A stretch of 46,683 nt of DNA from the NCBI GenBank assembly GCA_028717345.1, contig JAQUNZ010000005.1, positions 1 to 46,683 of the forward strand. The letters run 5' to 3'. Below, piece by piece: positions 16,273-23,834 of this stretch. The notes under the pieces were generated by a model, which worked only from the letters and a program-made list of their open reading frames with translations, had not been told where the DNA came from and did not search any database. Position 1 is the first letter of the stretch; every line of letters begins with the position of its first letter. The position numbers and the translations under genes are program-made. This DNA is from Candidatus Methanoperedens sp. GTDB taxonomy: Archaea > Halobacteriota > Methanosarcinia > Methanosarcinales > Methanoperedenaceae.

Positions 16273-17193
16273 ATGGATTATATTCGCGATTTCGTGGCAG
16301 ACTGCCAGGCTCGAGGCCTGACAGCCCATACAATAGAGACCTACCGGAGCTGCCTCAAGGACTTCCTGGAATATCATCCTGATGCTGCTGCAGTAGGACT
16401 TGAGGAGCTGCGGGCTTACCTTGGTGAGCTCCGGATCCGGAACCTTGCAGGTAGCAGCCTGAAGGGATATTTCGCTTCCCTCTCAGCCTTCTATGAGTTC
16501 CAGGTCTTTTCTGGCTGCATGGCAGTCAATCCTGTAATTTCGTTCCGGAGGCGATATCTCCGGATCAAGGAACAACAGAACGGAGAGAATACCAGGCAGC
16601 TCCTGAGCGTGCAGCAGGTTCAGCTCCTCCTGGGTGCAGCTGCAGGCCTGCGGGAGAAGGCATTGATCCTTACGCTTGCGAAAACCGGAATGAGAAGGGG
16701 AGAACTTCTTTCCTTGCGTGTTCAGGACATCATCATCAAGGATGGGATTGTTCGTATAGCGCCGAAAGCAAAAAGGTCAAATAGACTCACTTTCATGGAC
16801 GAGGAGCTGAGGGATATCCTGGTTGCTTATCTCTCCTGGAGGGAAAGGCGAGCAAAAACGTCCTGGCTGTGGATCTCTGATCACGGAGGCAGGATCCACA
16901 AGGACGTACCTAACAGGATCCTTGCAGGCCTGGGGATATCCCTGGGACTGCATCAAAAAGAAGGACCCATATCTGAACGGCTGACCTGTCACTGCATGCG
17001 TCATTGGTTCACTACGCATCTTTTCCGGGCAGGAATGAACGTGGAGTATCTGAAATGGCTGAGAGGGGATGCTTTGAAAAAAGAGGCGTGGCAGATATAC
17101 AATCACATTGACATTGAGGAAGTGCGCCAGGAATATCTAAGGAGGATTCCGAAATTGATATCGTTTGATGAAAAATTAGCGAGGTACTTATAA
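16273..17193 (+). CDS. tyrosine recombinase (integrase), 306 aa
   Basis: A complete phage-type integrase. Residues 1-95 form the SAM-like core-binding domain (HTIETYRSCLKDFL). The catalytic domain has R141 (TGMRRGEL), H240-x-x-R243 in HCMRHWF, and nucleophile Y276 (QIYNHID). It cuts and rejoins DNA at att sites. An AAGGGGTGAT ribosome site precedes the ATG. It is clearly paralogous to the recombinase at 30434: both hold RIKEQxNGENTRQL, PKAKRxNRL and RHWFTTHL. It lacks that protein's winged-helix tail. It is the copy nearest attL. Confidence 0.93.
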   Translation: MDYIRDFVADCQARGLTAHTIETYRSCLKDFLEYHPDAAAVGLEELRAYLGELRIRNLAGSSLKGYFASLSAFYEFQVFSGCMAVNPVISFRRRYLRIKEQQNGENTRQLLSVQQVQLLLGAAAGLREKALILTLAKTGMRRGELLSLRVQDIIIKDGIVRIAPKAKRSNRLTFMDEELRDILVAYLSWRERRAKTSWLWISDHGGRIHKDVPNRILAGLGISLGLHQKEGPISERLTCHCMRHWFTTHLFRAGMNVEYLKWLRGDALKKEAWQIYNHIDIEEVRQEYLRRIPKLISFDEKLARYL

Positions 17194-17262
17194 ATCGAGA
17201 TGGGAATATGAACCTCAAGTAGATTTTTTTCCACTCAACTTTTTTACCATCATTTCCACTGT

Positions 17263-17290
17263 CGGGGTTCAAACGTGTATTTGAACCCCG
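17263..17290. terminator. hairpin after the integrase gene
   Basis: Perfect 11-bp arms (cggggttcaaa and tttgaaccccg) with a 6-base loop, 70 bases after the integrase stop. Thymine-rich DNA lies on both sides. It could end the integrase transcript. The arm ggttcaaa also matches a tRNA T-loop, probably by chance. Confidence 0.45.
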
Positions 17291-17393
17291 CAAAAAACAT
17301 ACCTTTTTCACACCTTTTTTTCCCAGTGGAAATCTATCAATATTCATTAAGGAAAAACGTGTCCTTATTTTGTCCTCCTCCGTGTCCTCTTGC

Positions 17394-17717
17394 ATGGAGT
17401 ACGATTGTCCTTGCGGAAAAAAACATCGATCGCGCAATACAGTACATCGACATAAGAAAGCGCTGGCTGAAAAAGATGTCCTCAAAGATGTCCCAAAGGA
17501 CGTCCTAAAGGACAGGACAGAGGACAAAAAAGGACGTCCTCCGGGACAATCGTTCATCAAAGAAATCGACCTACAAGAGGAGTACAGAAATATGACTGAA
17601 AAAGTGGATCCGAAAAAGCCCGCTGAGGGCGAACCGAAATATGAATGTTCTGCATGCGGTGAAAAGTTCAATGAGAAAAAGAAACATTGCCCTGGCTGCG
17701 GCGTGGAATTCCAATGA
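17394..17717 (+). CDS. two-zinc-finger protein with charged repeat linker, 107 aa
   Basis: An N-terminal finger (YDCPCGKKHRSRNTVHRH) is followed by a Lys/Asp-rich linker of short repeats (KDVPKDVLKD) and an AT-hook-like KKGRPPG. A C-terminal ribbon follows (CSACGEKFNEKKKHCPGC). The C-terminal ribbon is nearly the same as the ribbons of the minus-strand protein at 24528. I start at the ATG at 17394, before the first finger; an upstream ATG at 17370 and a short form from 17592 are possible. The linker DNA is dense in gtcc and ggac words like those in the 25-kb repeat zone. Confidence 0.6.
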   Translation: MEYDCPCGKKHRSRNTVHRHKKALAEKDVLKDVPKDVLKDRTEDKKGRPPGQSFIKEIDLQEEYRNMTEKVDPKKPAEGEPKYECSACGEKFNEKKKHCPGCGVEFQ

Positions 17718-17908
17718 GGTACAGGAAAAGACCTCTGGAAGTTGAAGCCTTCCCGGTGAAAGGAGCCTCCGTCACGATAATCACTCCGGAGGGGACGAAT
17801 ACAGCAGAGGAAGGAGACTGGATCGTGAAAGGGATAGAGGGAGAGATCTACCCTGTGAAAAACAAGATCTTCGTGAAAACCTACGAGGCGATACCGGATG
17901 TTGTCTGA
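17714..17908 (+). CDS. phage-type conserved small protein, 64 aa
   Basis: The start overlaps the previous stop (ATGA). It opens with YRKRPLEVEAFPV and closes with DWIVKGIEGEIYPVKNKI plus FVKTYE. This combination is a well-known conserved pattern in many tailed-phage genomes (YRKKPVxVEA through GDWxxxGxxGExYPxKxDIFxxTYE), with unknown function. Its presence supports the viral nature of this region. The next gene starts 11 bases before its end. Confidence 0.75.
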   Translation: MRYRKRPLEVEAFPVKGASVTIITPEGTNTAEEGDWIVKGIEGEIYPVKNKIFVKTYEAIPDVV

Positions 17909-18263
17909 AGAAGTTTCACTTGACAAGCTCCTGGCAGTTGCAGGAGATAAGAACGTAGGAGAGAACGCAAATAACATCCTGGAGATGCTCAAGGAGACAA
18001 ACAAGGTCCTCGGTGAATTTCAGAAAACAGTGAATTTTTTACGATCCACCGGCATCCTCCCGGGGATCGTAAGGGCCGTAGGAAAAAAGTATGACATCGA
18101 CATGGAAACCCCGCTCAAACAGGATATGGCCGTTCCAGCACCGTCGCATAACCATAAATCGGTGATGGAGAATATCAGCAAGATGACAGAGGAACAGCTG
18201 CTCGCGTGGATCAAGGGAATGCAAGAGAATGGATCAAAAGACACTACACTTGGGAAACCTTGA
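17898..18263 (+). CDS. element protein upstream of packaging ATPase, 121 aa
   Basis: Not recognised. The product is helical and soluble. A central helix pair (ANNILEMLKETNKVLGEFQK) leads to a Pro/His-rich hinge and a C-terminal helix (NISKMTEEQLLAWIKGM). Both ends overlap neighbours, by 11 and 35 bases, so it belongs to the ATPase operon and may act in assembly or packaging. Confidence 0.6.
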   Translation: MLSEEVSLDKLLAVAGDKNVGENANNILEMLKETNKVLGEFQKTVNFLRSTGILPGIVRAVGKKYDIDMETPLKQDMAVPAPSHNHKSVMENISKMTEEQLLAWIKGMQENGSKDTTLGKP

Positions 18264-18909
18264 CATACAGAACCTGACCCAGAGAACAGTTAGCATCCTG
18301 GGAGGGAAAGGATCCGGAAAGACAACCACGATGAAAATGATGGCTGCCGTGAGTCCCGTACCTGTGGTCCTTTTCGATCCCCTGAACGTGATGAAAGTCA
18401 AGGGATTCAAGCGCTTGATAGTGAATAAGTCCACGATCACGAAGGGCAAGGATACTGCTCAGCTCCTCAACAAGCTCAAGAAGGAAAATATCATCATCGC
18501 GTTTCACGAGCTCCTGCAGAAGGAACAGGCAACTTTCCTGAACGATCTTTTCGCGCACTGGAAGCCTGAAAACATACTTATCGGGATTGACGAAGTCCAT
18601 GAAGTCACTCCGGAGAGCGGAGTTTCAGGCCAGTACGCTCCGGAAGTAGACCGCGCGATCCGGCACTGGAGAAACCGGAACGTGGGATTTGTGCTCAGTT
18701 CCCAAAGGCCTGCGTCAGTTGATAAGAACGTGCTTGCACTCACTGATTTTCTTATCCTGTACAGGATGACCTGGCCGCACGATATCGAGGCAACCAAGAA
18801 GATCCTGGGAAACAAGCTCTCTCCCGAGGAAGTCAAGAGCACGATAGCAGCTCTGCAGACAAAACAGTTCCTCCAGGGTTTTGCTGTGGATTTCATCCAG
18901 AAAACTTGA
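18229..18909 (+). CDS. HerA/FtsK-type DNA packaging ATPase, 226 aa
   Basis: A compact P-loop ATPase. Walker A is GGKGSGKTTT (25-34), Walker B is ILIGIDEVHE (D121, E122), and the sensor SSQRP is at 157-161. The short length, the SSQRP motif and the absence of extra domains match the genome-packaging ATPases of internal-membrane viruses (the PRD1/adenovirus and halopanivirus lineages) rather than cellular HerA (500 residues) or FtsK. It would drive DNA into a preformed capsid. It lies directly before the putative virion cassette, the usual gene order in those viruses. The ATG lies inside the previous gene. Confidence 0.82.
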   Translation: MDQKTLHLGNLDIQNLTQRTVSILGGKGSGKTTTMKMMAAVSPVPVVLFDPLNVMKVKGFKRLIVNKSTITKGKDTAQLLNKLKKENIIIAFHELLQKEQATFLNDLFAHWKPENILIGIDEVHEVTPESGVSGQYAPEVDRAIRHWRNRNVGFVLSSQRPASVDKNVLALTDFLILYRMTWPHDIEATKKILGNKLSPEEVKSTIAALQTKQFLQGFAVDFIQKT

Positions 18910-18940
18910 GGTCACAGACCGGTTACCTTATTGTTTTTAT

Positions 18941-18976
18941 TCATATATATTAATATTTTAATTCTTCTTATATATC
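18941..18976 (+). promoter_or_regulatory. putative promoter of the virion cassette
   Basis: Two A/T-rich boxes, tcatatatattaatatt at 18941 and cttatatatc at 18967, lie in the 118-base gap between the ATPase and the first structural candidate. The second would place the transcript start near 19000, leaving a short leader with a GGAGG ribosome site before the TTG start at 19028. This fits strong late expression. Confidence 0.5.
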
Positions 18977-19027
18977 AAAAGATCGAAGTCTTAGTTTACA
19001 ACTGGCATTAGCCAGGAGGAATACAAA

Positions 19028-19324
19028 TTGACTGAAGTTTTGAATGCTAAAGTAGAAAATACAGGCGTTCTTGATCTTGCAGGCATGGTACTTGTTGCAA
19101 CAGTTGCAAATAATGTCCCTCTGCCTGTAATCGGTTCAAAGAACGTCATTTCAGGTGTGGTAAAGCTCATTGCGGGCGGTATGCTGCATGGGAAAGGTGG
19201 AAAATTGGGAAAGATTGGTACCGGCGGATTGATCCTTGGTGGAACAACCGATATCGTCAATGTAGTCATGGCCATGACCGGCCTCAAGGGCATAAACCAG
19301 GCCCAGGGTCAGGATAACTGGTAA
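19028..19324 (+). CDS. small Gly-rich membrane protein, 98 aa (virion candidate)
   Basis: It starts at TTG with a good GGAGGA site 7 bases upstream. The product is rich in Gly, Val and Ile. It has hydrophobic stretches at about residues 15-35 and 38-50, a Gly/Lys hinge (HGKGGKLGKIGTGG), and another at 68-88. Such proteins are common in the internal membrane of tailless archaeal viruses. No family is recognisable. It is the first gene of the structural cassette. Confidence 0.62.
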   Translation: MTEVLNAKVENTGVLDLAGMVLVATVANNVPLPVIGSKNVISGVVKLIAGGMLHGKGGKLGKIGTGGLILGGTTDIVNVVMAMTGLKGINQAQGQDNW

Positions 19325-19334
19325 AGGAGAAATT

Positions 19335-19793
19335 ATGGGAAATACAGCAGAAGGAACAGTAAGGATCGTAATGCAGGATGCTTCCGGAACATCCCGTTCG
19401 GTTGTTTTCGGTGAAGTAAGAACAGAACCACTGAGAGCAGCGGCAGCCGGAACTGTGGCAACAGATCCACGGACAATGCTCCAGGTACCTGCAGGTGCAG
19501 CAACACTCGGCCAGGATGATAAGCTCGTGGTTGAGATGAAAGCAGATTCAGCGACGAACATCAACAATACCTCGACAATCAGGATACCCGTAAGGATCCA
19601 GAACGTCAAGACCGGTGTCGTCCGGGAAACGTATCTGACAGGTGCAGATCTCGGTCTCACAAGCTCAAACGTGGCTATAGCTACCACTTTCACGACTGTG
19701 GGATCATACACAGTCAATGCCCAGGAACGCGTAAGACTCGGCCATACAACCCAGGTGAACAGCCAGGCCCTCGCTTGCTTACTGTACACATAA
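19335..19793 (+). CDS. beta-rich virion protein candidate (possible capsid protein), 152 aa
   Basis: The protein alternates short polar and Val/Ile/Thr-rich stretches throughout (TVRIVMQDASG, DKLVVEMKADS, STIRIPVRIQNVK). It has almost no helix-forming runs, as expected for a single beta-sandwich. An AAGGAG site and the position just after the ATPase make it a candidate for a single-jelly-roll major capsid protein. Known archaeal and Thermus examples are somewhat longer (about 170-290). No family match is visible, so this is inference from composition and order. Confidence 0.55.
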   Translation: MGNTAEGTVRIVMQDASGTSRSVVFGEVRTEPLRAAAAGTVATDPRTMLQVPAGAATLGQDDKLVVEMKADSATNINNTSTIRIPVRIQNVKTGVVRETYLTGADLGLTSSNVAIATTFTTVGSYTVNAQERVRLGHTTQVNSQALACLLYT

Positions 19794-19801
19794 GGTGACT
19801 T

Positions 19802-19981
19802 ATGGCAGTACCAAGATACGGAGAAGTGATTTCGGTCACTTCCCGTAATTACTTAGGGGATTTAACCGGCAAAATAGGACTCATCACGACACAGGAAGTC
19901 AACACAAAACCGTATGATGGGTCCCGTCTTGCCAGTCCACTGAGATCAGGAAGATGGAATCCTAACAGGAGGGATTGGTAA
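19802..19981 (+). CDS. small basic element protein, 59 aa
   Basis: This frame fills the gap between the two beta-rich genes and starts at an ATG with a GGTGA site close by. The product opens MAVPRYGEVISVTSRNYLGD and ends in an Arg/Trp/Asn-rich tail (RSGRWNPNRRDW). No domain is recognisable. The tight spacing (8 bases before it, 1 base after it) supports a real gene. It may be a minor capsid or scaffold peptide. Confidence 0.62.
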   Translation: MAVPRYGEVISVTSRNYLGDLTGKIGLITTQEVNTKPYDGSRLASPLRSGRWNPNRRDW

Positions 19982-19982
19982 T

Positions 19983-20453
19983 ATGGTAAAACAGCAATTA
20001 GCAGACGACCTCGGAATAAGTATTGATGGACTACAGTATAACGCCGGGATGTTCATCATTCAGAAACAGTTCGTTGGGGCAGTGGCAGCTACAGCAACCG
20101 GAGATTTCGGGACAGCTATGACGGCATCCACCACCACATATCATGTGCTTGGAAGAATGCCGAAAGCGGGACAGCTCGTTGAAGGAAAGATCAGAGCACA
20201 TGCAGCAGGAGTCGGTGCGACAACAACTCTCGACATTCTGAAAGTAGCGTCTGGAACTGCAGTGTCTTCGGGTACTGCAATGGTTACTCAGGTAGCGACT
20301 AACGGCCTGACAGCAGATACGGATTATTCTCTCGCACCAAAGACAGACGGCAGCCAAAACACAGGAGCAGGTGACCTGATTGTTGCGAAAATCGTAACAC
20401 AAGGAACAGAAACACTGACACCCCCAATAATTGATCTGAAATTCAGACTGTGA
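19983..20453 (+). CDS. beta-rich virion protein candidate (second possible capsid protein), 156 aa
   Basis: A GGAGG site lies about 10 bases before the ATG. After an N-terminal helix (QQLADDLGISIDGLQY) the protein is rich in Ala, Thr, Val and Gly, with strand-like segments (TTYHVLGRMPKAGQLVEGKI, then TTLDILKVASGTAVS) and a C-terminal PPIIDLKFRL strand. The inward-facing small-residue pattern resembles jelly-roll capsid or decoration proteins. With the protein at 19335 it could form the pair of capsid proteins seen in halopaniviruses. This remains unproven. Confidence 0.55.
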   Translation: MVKQQLADDLGISIDGLQYNAGMFIIQKQFVGAVAATATGDFGTAMTASTTTYHVLGRMPKAGQLVEGKIRAHAAGVGATTTLDILKVASGTAVSSGTAMVTQVATNGLTADTDYSLAPKTDGSQNTGAGDLIVAKIVTQGTETLTPPIIDLKFRL

Positions 20454-20460
20454 GGTTAAA

Positions 20461-20745
20461 ATGAAAGCGTTAGCAGCAAACACAGCGACCTTGATAATTT
20501 CAAAGGTGAACGTGGACAGGATAGTAACGATCACTTCAGATCAGACTACAGCCTGTCGCTTATCGCTTTCTAAGGTCGATCTGCAAACTGATCAGACATT
20601 CGGGTTCAGCTTTTCAAGTGTAAGCCCGTTGAATATATTCCTTCCAGCAGGGCAGGAATTGTTCGCAATATCAACAGGTACCCCGAACATAAGCTGGGCC
20701 CCGATCAAAAAAGGCACAGGTTCAAACGTGGTGGAATTGGTATGA
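20461..20745 (+). CDS. small beta-rich element protein, 94 aa
   Basis: Preceded by a GAGGT site. It is mostly strand-like (TATLIISKVNVDRIVTIT, then TFGFSFSSVSPLNIFLPAG). It lacks Cys and charged clusters. The layout suggests one small beta-sandwich, such as a decoration, penton or spike-base protein. Its stop overlaps the next start (ATGA). Confidence 0.55.
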   Translation: MKALAANTATLIISKVNVDRIVTITSDQTTACRLSLSKVDLQTDQTFGFSFSSVSPLNIFLPAGQELFAISTGTPNISWAPIKKGTGSNVVELV

Positions 20746-20969
20746 GCTACATCTCAGATAGGATCACGGCTCTTGAAGCACATGATAAGGTGATATTGAA
20801 CGCGTTGATAATTGCGGGAATCGTCTTTGTCAGCACATTACCTACATCGTATCCTCCATCATTCCAGTCCATCTACAGTTCGACGATAGGGTTTACGCTC
20901 TCGCTCTTAACGCAACTCAAAACAATTACGAGCGACTCAGAGCCTCCAAAAATAGGAATGTTGTTATAG
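20742..20969 (+). CDS. small membrane protein, 75 aa
   Basis: One clear hydrophobic segment (VILNALIIAGIVFVSTL, about residues 17-33) follows an amphipathic N-terminal helix. A second, weaker one lies near residue 50. It is coupled to the previous gene by ATGA. It is probably a virion-membrane protein. I recognise no family. Confidence 0.55.
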   Translation: MSYISDRITALEAHDKVILNALIIAGIVFVSTLPTSYPPSFQSIYSSTIGFTLSLLTQLKTITSDSEPPKIGMLL

Positions 20970-20979
20970 AGGTAAAATC

Positions 20980-21693
20980 ATGGGATTTTTTGATTCGGTT
21001 GGAGAACTCCTGAGACCGGTCTCTAATGCAGGGGCCGGATTCAGGACATCTATGGGATACGGAGACAAGTACGCACAACCTCCAAGCACCTACGGAAAGG
21101 CACTTGTAGCCGGCGGAATAGGACTTGCAGTTGCTGGAGGGGCAGCAGTAGTCAGTGCAGCTCCTGCGGGTGCGATGTTCGGGACGGGTGCCGCAGTGGC
21201 CAGAGCAGGGGTGGGTGCAGCAGGTGCAGGATTATCTTTGCCATCCTGGATGATCCCAGCTAGCGCAGGTTTGGGTTTGGGTGCGCTCATATTCGGAAAA
21301 TCTGCACCAGTTACCGGGGGTGCTGGAGGAGCTGGAGGCAATGACTACTCTAATCGATCAGTCAATAGTCCAACAAATACCAATATCGACAATAGAGTAT
21401 TCACCAACACCTTCAATAATCAATATGATAATTCTAAGACTTTCAACATTATCTCGAACAGTCCTAACTCTTCTATCTCAAATAAAAAAACCATGGGATT
21501 ATCATCCCAGGTAACCCCCTCTCTAACTTCGCCGGTTTCAGTATCGCCAAAGGTAGATACATCCGGTGGGGGTGGAGGAGCTGGGGGAGCTGGAGGAGCT
21601 GCATCTTCTGGAATAGACTGGATTACGATCACCGCGATCCTGACGGTCGGACTTATCGCTTATGGTTATACATCAGGAGGGAAGAAAAAATGA
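20980..21693 (+). CDS. Gly/Ala-rich membrane protein with Asn-rich middle, 237 aa
   Basis: A GAGGT ribosome site precedes the ATG. Residues 41-105 form Gly/Ala-rich hydrophobic helices (ALVAGGIGLAVAGGAAVVSA and the next). Residues 119-175 are Asn/Ser-rich and polar, likely disordered. A Gly-rich linker (GGGGGAGGAGGAA) leads to one C-terminal membrane helix (ITAILTVGLIAYGY) and a Lys tail. This plan recalls membrane-penetrating or DNA-delivery proteins of internal-membrane phages, but there is no sequence match. Its stop overlaps the next start (ATGA). Confidence 0.62.
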   Translation: MGFFDSVGELLRPVSNAGAGFRTSMGYGDKYAQPPSTYGKALVAGGIGLAVAGGAAVVSAAPAGAMFGTGAAVARAGVGAAGAGLSLPSWMIPASAGLGLGALIFGKSAPVTGGAGGAGGNDYSNRSVNSPTNTNIDNRVFTNTFNNQYDNSKTFNIISNSPNSSISNKKTMGLSSQVTPSLTSPVSVSPKVDTSGGGGGAGGAGGAASSGIDWITITAILTVGLIAYGYTSGGKKK

Positions 21694-22349
21694 ACAATAA
21701 AAGCGGCCTTGTAGTAATTGCTGCCGGAATAGCAGCGTTCCTTTTAATAAAAGGAAGCAGGGATTCAGGCAGCTTGTTCGGATCCGGAGGTGGAGATTCA
21801 GGCCAGCCATCAGGAACAATCCTTGCAGGCCTGGGGACATCGTCGTCGCCGTCAAGTCCAATGAACACTTCGCCGGCGCCATCTTCCTTATGGGACCCAT
21901 CGCCGACTAATTATAGCCCGCAGCCATTTCAGATTTCAGATAAGATCGTTGCAGACATGGCGGCAGCACAACAGAGTACAACTTCTAAGGTTACAAGTAG
22001 TCAATATGCACCAACTTCGGCATTGGCTGCAGCAGGAATTAAGAACGTATATCAAAATAACATTACGGGCAGTATTCCAGTATTGGCAAAATTACAGCCA
22101 AACACATTCCAGCAAATGATGAGTGCGGTTGGAAACAATGGAATAGTCACTCAAACCGCTTATGTTCCAACTCCTAAGCTTCAAGACGCTGGAATTAAAA
22201 ATGTAATATTAACAACATTCCAGGCAACGAAAACAGCATCGGTATTCACTCCAGCACCATCAACAAAGTCTGCCCCAACTGGATGGACTGCTGTATCTGG
22301 TGGCTATATTTCAAAATCCGGGACATTTACCAGGGGTTTCATAAAATGA
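21690..22349 (+). CDS. membrane-anchored protein with internal repeat, 219 aa
   Basis: An N-terminal anchor (LVVIAAGIAAFLLIKG, residues 7-22) is followed by a long Ser/Pro/Thr-rich stalk. Then come two copies of a roughly 55-residue repeat whose shared core is YxPTxxLxxAGIKNV (ALAAAGIKNVYQN and KLQDAGIKNVILT). The C-terminus reads GWTAVSGGYISKSGTFTRGF. A stalk with repeats on a membrane anchor suggests a spike or DNA-delivery protein. It is coupled to the previous gene by ATGA. Confidence 0.6.
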   Translation: MNNKSGLVVIAAGIAAFLLIKGSRDSGSLFGSGGGDSGQPSGTILAGLGTSSSPSSPMNTSPAPSSLWDPSPTNYSPQPFQISDKIVADMAAAQQSTTSKVTSSQYAPTSALAAAGIKNVYQNNITGSIPVLAKLQPNTFQQMMSAVGNNGIVTQTAYVPTPKLQDAGIKNVILTTFQATKTASVFTPAPSTKSAPTGWTAVSGGYISKSGTFTRGFIK

Positions 22350-22356
22350 GGTATCA

Positions 22357-22695
22357 ATGGATTTATTAAATTTATTAAGGAAGCCTCCTCCTCCTCCTTT
22401 TTTTCAGATCTTCTATGTGCCTGCTCTGGCAGCAGGAGCAACAAAGGACTATGATGCAGAGAATACCCTGAGGGCATATCGAAAGTTTGCACCGTTCGTA
22501 AATGCCCAGGTCATCAACACATCTTCAGTGAATATCGAAGTAAGTTTCGATTATAATGCCAACAGAAAAATATTCAGTGCAGCTGGAGGCGCGCCAGGGA
22601 CACATAATCAACCGTTCTGGAGCTTCCAGGTCAAAAATATCGGCAGCAATCCCACTCAGGATAACCAGGTAATAATTTGGATTGAGAAACTATGA
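22357..22695 (+). CDS. beta-sandwich-like element protein, 112 aa
   Basis: After a short start with a Pro run (KPPPPPFF), the protein is strand-rich (FFQIFYVPALAAG, NAQVINTSSVNIEVSFDYN, FWSFQVKNIGS, DNQVIIWIEKL). It ends in a strand pattern typical of small virion beta-barrels. There is no family match. It is coupled to the next gene through ATGA. It probably belongs to a spike or vertex complex with its downstream neighbours. Confidence 0.55.
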   Translation: MDLLNLLRKPPPPPFFQIFYVPALAAGATKDYDAENTLRAYRKFAPFVNAQVINTSSVNIEVSFDYNANRKIFSAAGGAPGTHNQPFWSFQVKNIGSNPTQDNQVIIWIEKL

Positions 22696-22958
22696 GTGTG
22701 GATATCGGTGTAGCTCAAATTTTGCCTGCAGCCCTTAGCTCAAATAACCCGACACTCGAGGGTCCTGTAAATGCCGGCAGTGGTATTGTAGGCAGCAGGG
22801 ATGATCATGTTCATCCTTTGCTTCTTCCGATTGGTGTATATGTCGGAGCAGATGGATACCCGCAACTGGAAACCACAAGCACGTTGTGTTTTATCTGGAT
22901 TCCATCCGGGCATTTTCTTGAATGGGATAGCACGCAGCAATTATTTTTATACGGGTGA
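22692..22958 (+). CDS. tail-fibre-like small protein, 88 aa
   Basis: It contains GSRDDHVHPL (residues about 34-43), a close match to the xREDHVHPx motif repeated in phage tail fibres and receptor-binding proteins, where the histidines can bind a metal within trimers. The rest is strand-like (PIGVYVGADGYPQLE, TLCFIWIPSGHFLEW). The protein is too short to be a whole fibre, so it may be one part of a host-attachment complex with the next two genes. Confidence 0.65.
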   Translation: MSVDIGVAQILPAALSSNNPTLEGPVNAGSGIVGSRDDHVHPLLLPIGVYVGADGYPQLETTSTLCFIWIPSGHFLEWDSTQQLFLYG

Positions 22959-22964
22959 TTTAAA

Positions 22965-23438
22965 ATGGCAGTATCAAGAGTGGCAATTCAAGCATCATTG
23001 GCACAATTAGTACAGAATCAAGGAATAATCGCTGATGCCAATGGGTTATTATTGAGCAGTGCAAATTTTAGTTTCTATTCAGATAACAGATTAAAAATAT
23101 TGAATGCAACACATGACATATCACTTACTGGCAATCAATCAATAACTGGCTTTGGATTTAAGCCTACAATAGTAATATTTATCGTCTCTGCATCAGGAAA
23201 AACAGCTTCTTGGGGAATGTATGATGGTGCCTTAAGCCAGTGCTTATGGAGATCATCTAACGATTCAGCGGATACTTTCTCTATAAATACCTCTCTGGCC
23301 TGTGTTTTAAATACTGCGCTCGGAGTATATTCACAATTCAGTGCTATAAGTTTAGATGGTGATGGCGTTACGATATCCTGGTCTAAAACTGGATCACCAA
23401 CCGGAACAGCCACTATATTAATCGCAGGATTTCGGTGA
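22965..23438 (+). CDS. phage-type structural protein, likely attachment module, 157 aa
   Basis: An N-terminal helix is followed by a beta-rich domain with TGNQSITGFGFKPTIVIFIV, SWGMYDGAL and DGDGVTISWSKTG. This TGxQxItGxGFkPkxvif pattern followed by an SxGxxDG loop recurs in phage tail and head-fibre proteins. It supports a role in host attachment. A GGTGAT site lies 7 bases before the ATG, and the next gene follows after 4 bases. Confidence 0.62.
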   Translation: MAVSRVAIQASLAQLVQNQGIIADANGLLLSSANFSFYSDNRLKILNATHDISLTGNQSITGFGFKPTIVIFIVSASGKTASWGMYDGALSQCLWRSSNDSADTFSINTSLACVLNTALGVYSQFSAISLDGDGVTISWSKTGSPTGTATILIAGFR

Positions 23439-23442
23439 GACC

Positions 23443-23709
23443 ATGTTCGGGAGAGCATCAATCCAAATTTCAACGGGTAAACTAATAGAATTTCAGAGTG
23501 GAGATGCAGTAATAGGAACACTTACGCAGAATGCAATTAATGCCGGGATCCCTCAAAACGATATTATTGAAAAGCATATCACAGAGGCAGAATTTAAAGC
23601 TCTGATGCCAAAGCCTCCGGCGCCGAAAGATTATAAGGCATTGTTCGGTGCAGCAGCCACTGCAGAGGGGAAGATCTCTGTCCTTGCAGATGCCCTGGGC
23701 CTGCTCTGA
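23443..23709 (+). CDS. last gene of the structural cassette, 88 aa
   Basis: A short protein with strand-like FGRASIQISTGKLIEFQSGD, a helix with acidic residues (HITEAEFKALMPKPPAPKDY) and a C-terminal helix (AEGKISVLADALGL). Similar short proteins sit after fibre genes in phages as assembly or cap proteins, but I cannot name a family. A transcript-end hairpin follows immediately. Confidence 0.52.
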   Translation: MFGRASIQISTGKLIEFQSGDAVIGTLTQNAINAGIPQNDIIEKHITEAEFKALMPKPPAPKDYKALFGAAATAEGKISVLADALGLL

Positions 23710-23725
23710 AAAGGTAGACCTTTTT
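23709..23725. terminator. hairpin AAAAGGT-ag-ACCTTTT plus T run, copy 1
   Basis: A 7-bp dyad with a 2-base centre (aaaaggtagacctttt) overlaps the stop of the last structural gene and is followed by thymines. The same 16 bases recur at 33291-33306 after the recombinase operon. The shared position suggests a transcript end, or the operator of a common regulator. Confidence 0.55.
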
Positions 23726-23834
23726 AAAATATAAGAATAGTGATGATTTCAACCATGTTTAGTGATGTTTTCATCATTGGTAGCATCATTGTTTTCCACC
23801 ATGTAAATTAGAATTTGATGAAAGGGTTTTGGAT

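Noticed and set aside
17012-18004. 330-codon minus-strand frame across the integrase end and zinc-finger gene
   Set aside because: It overlaps the catalytic part of the integrase and two coupled plus-strand genes, and its translation has no recognisable domain.
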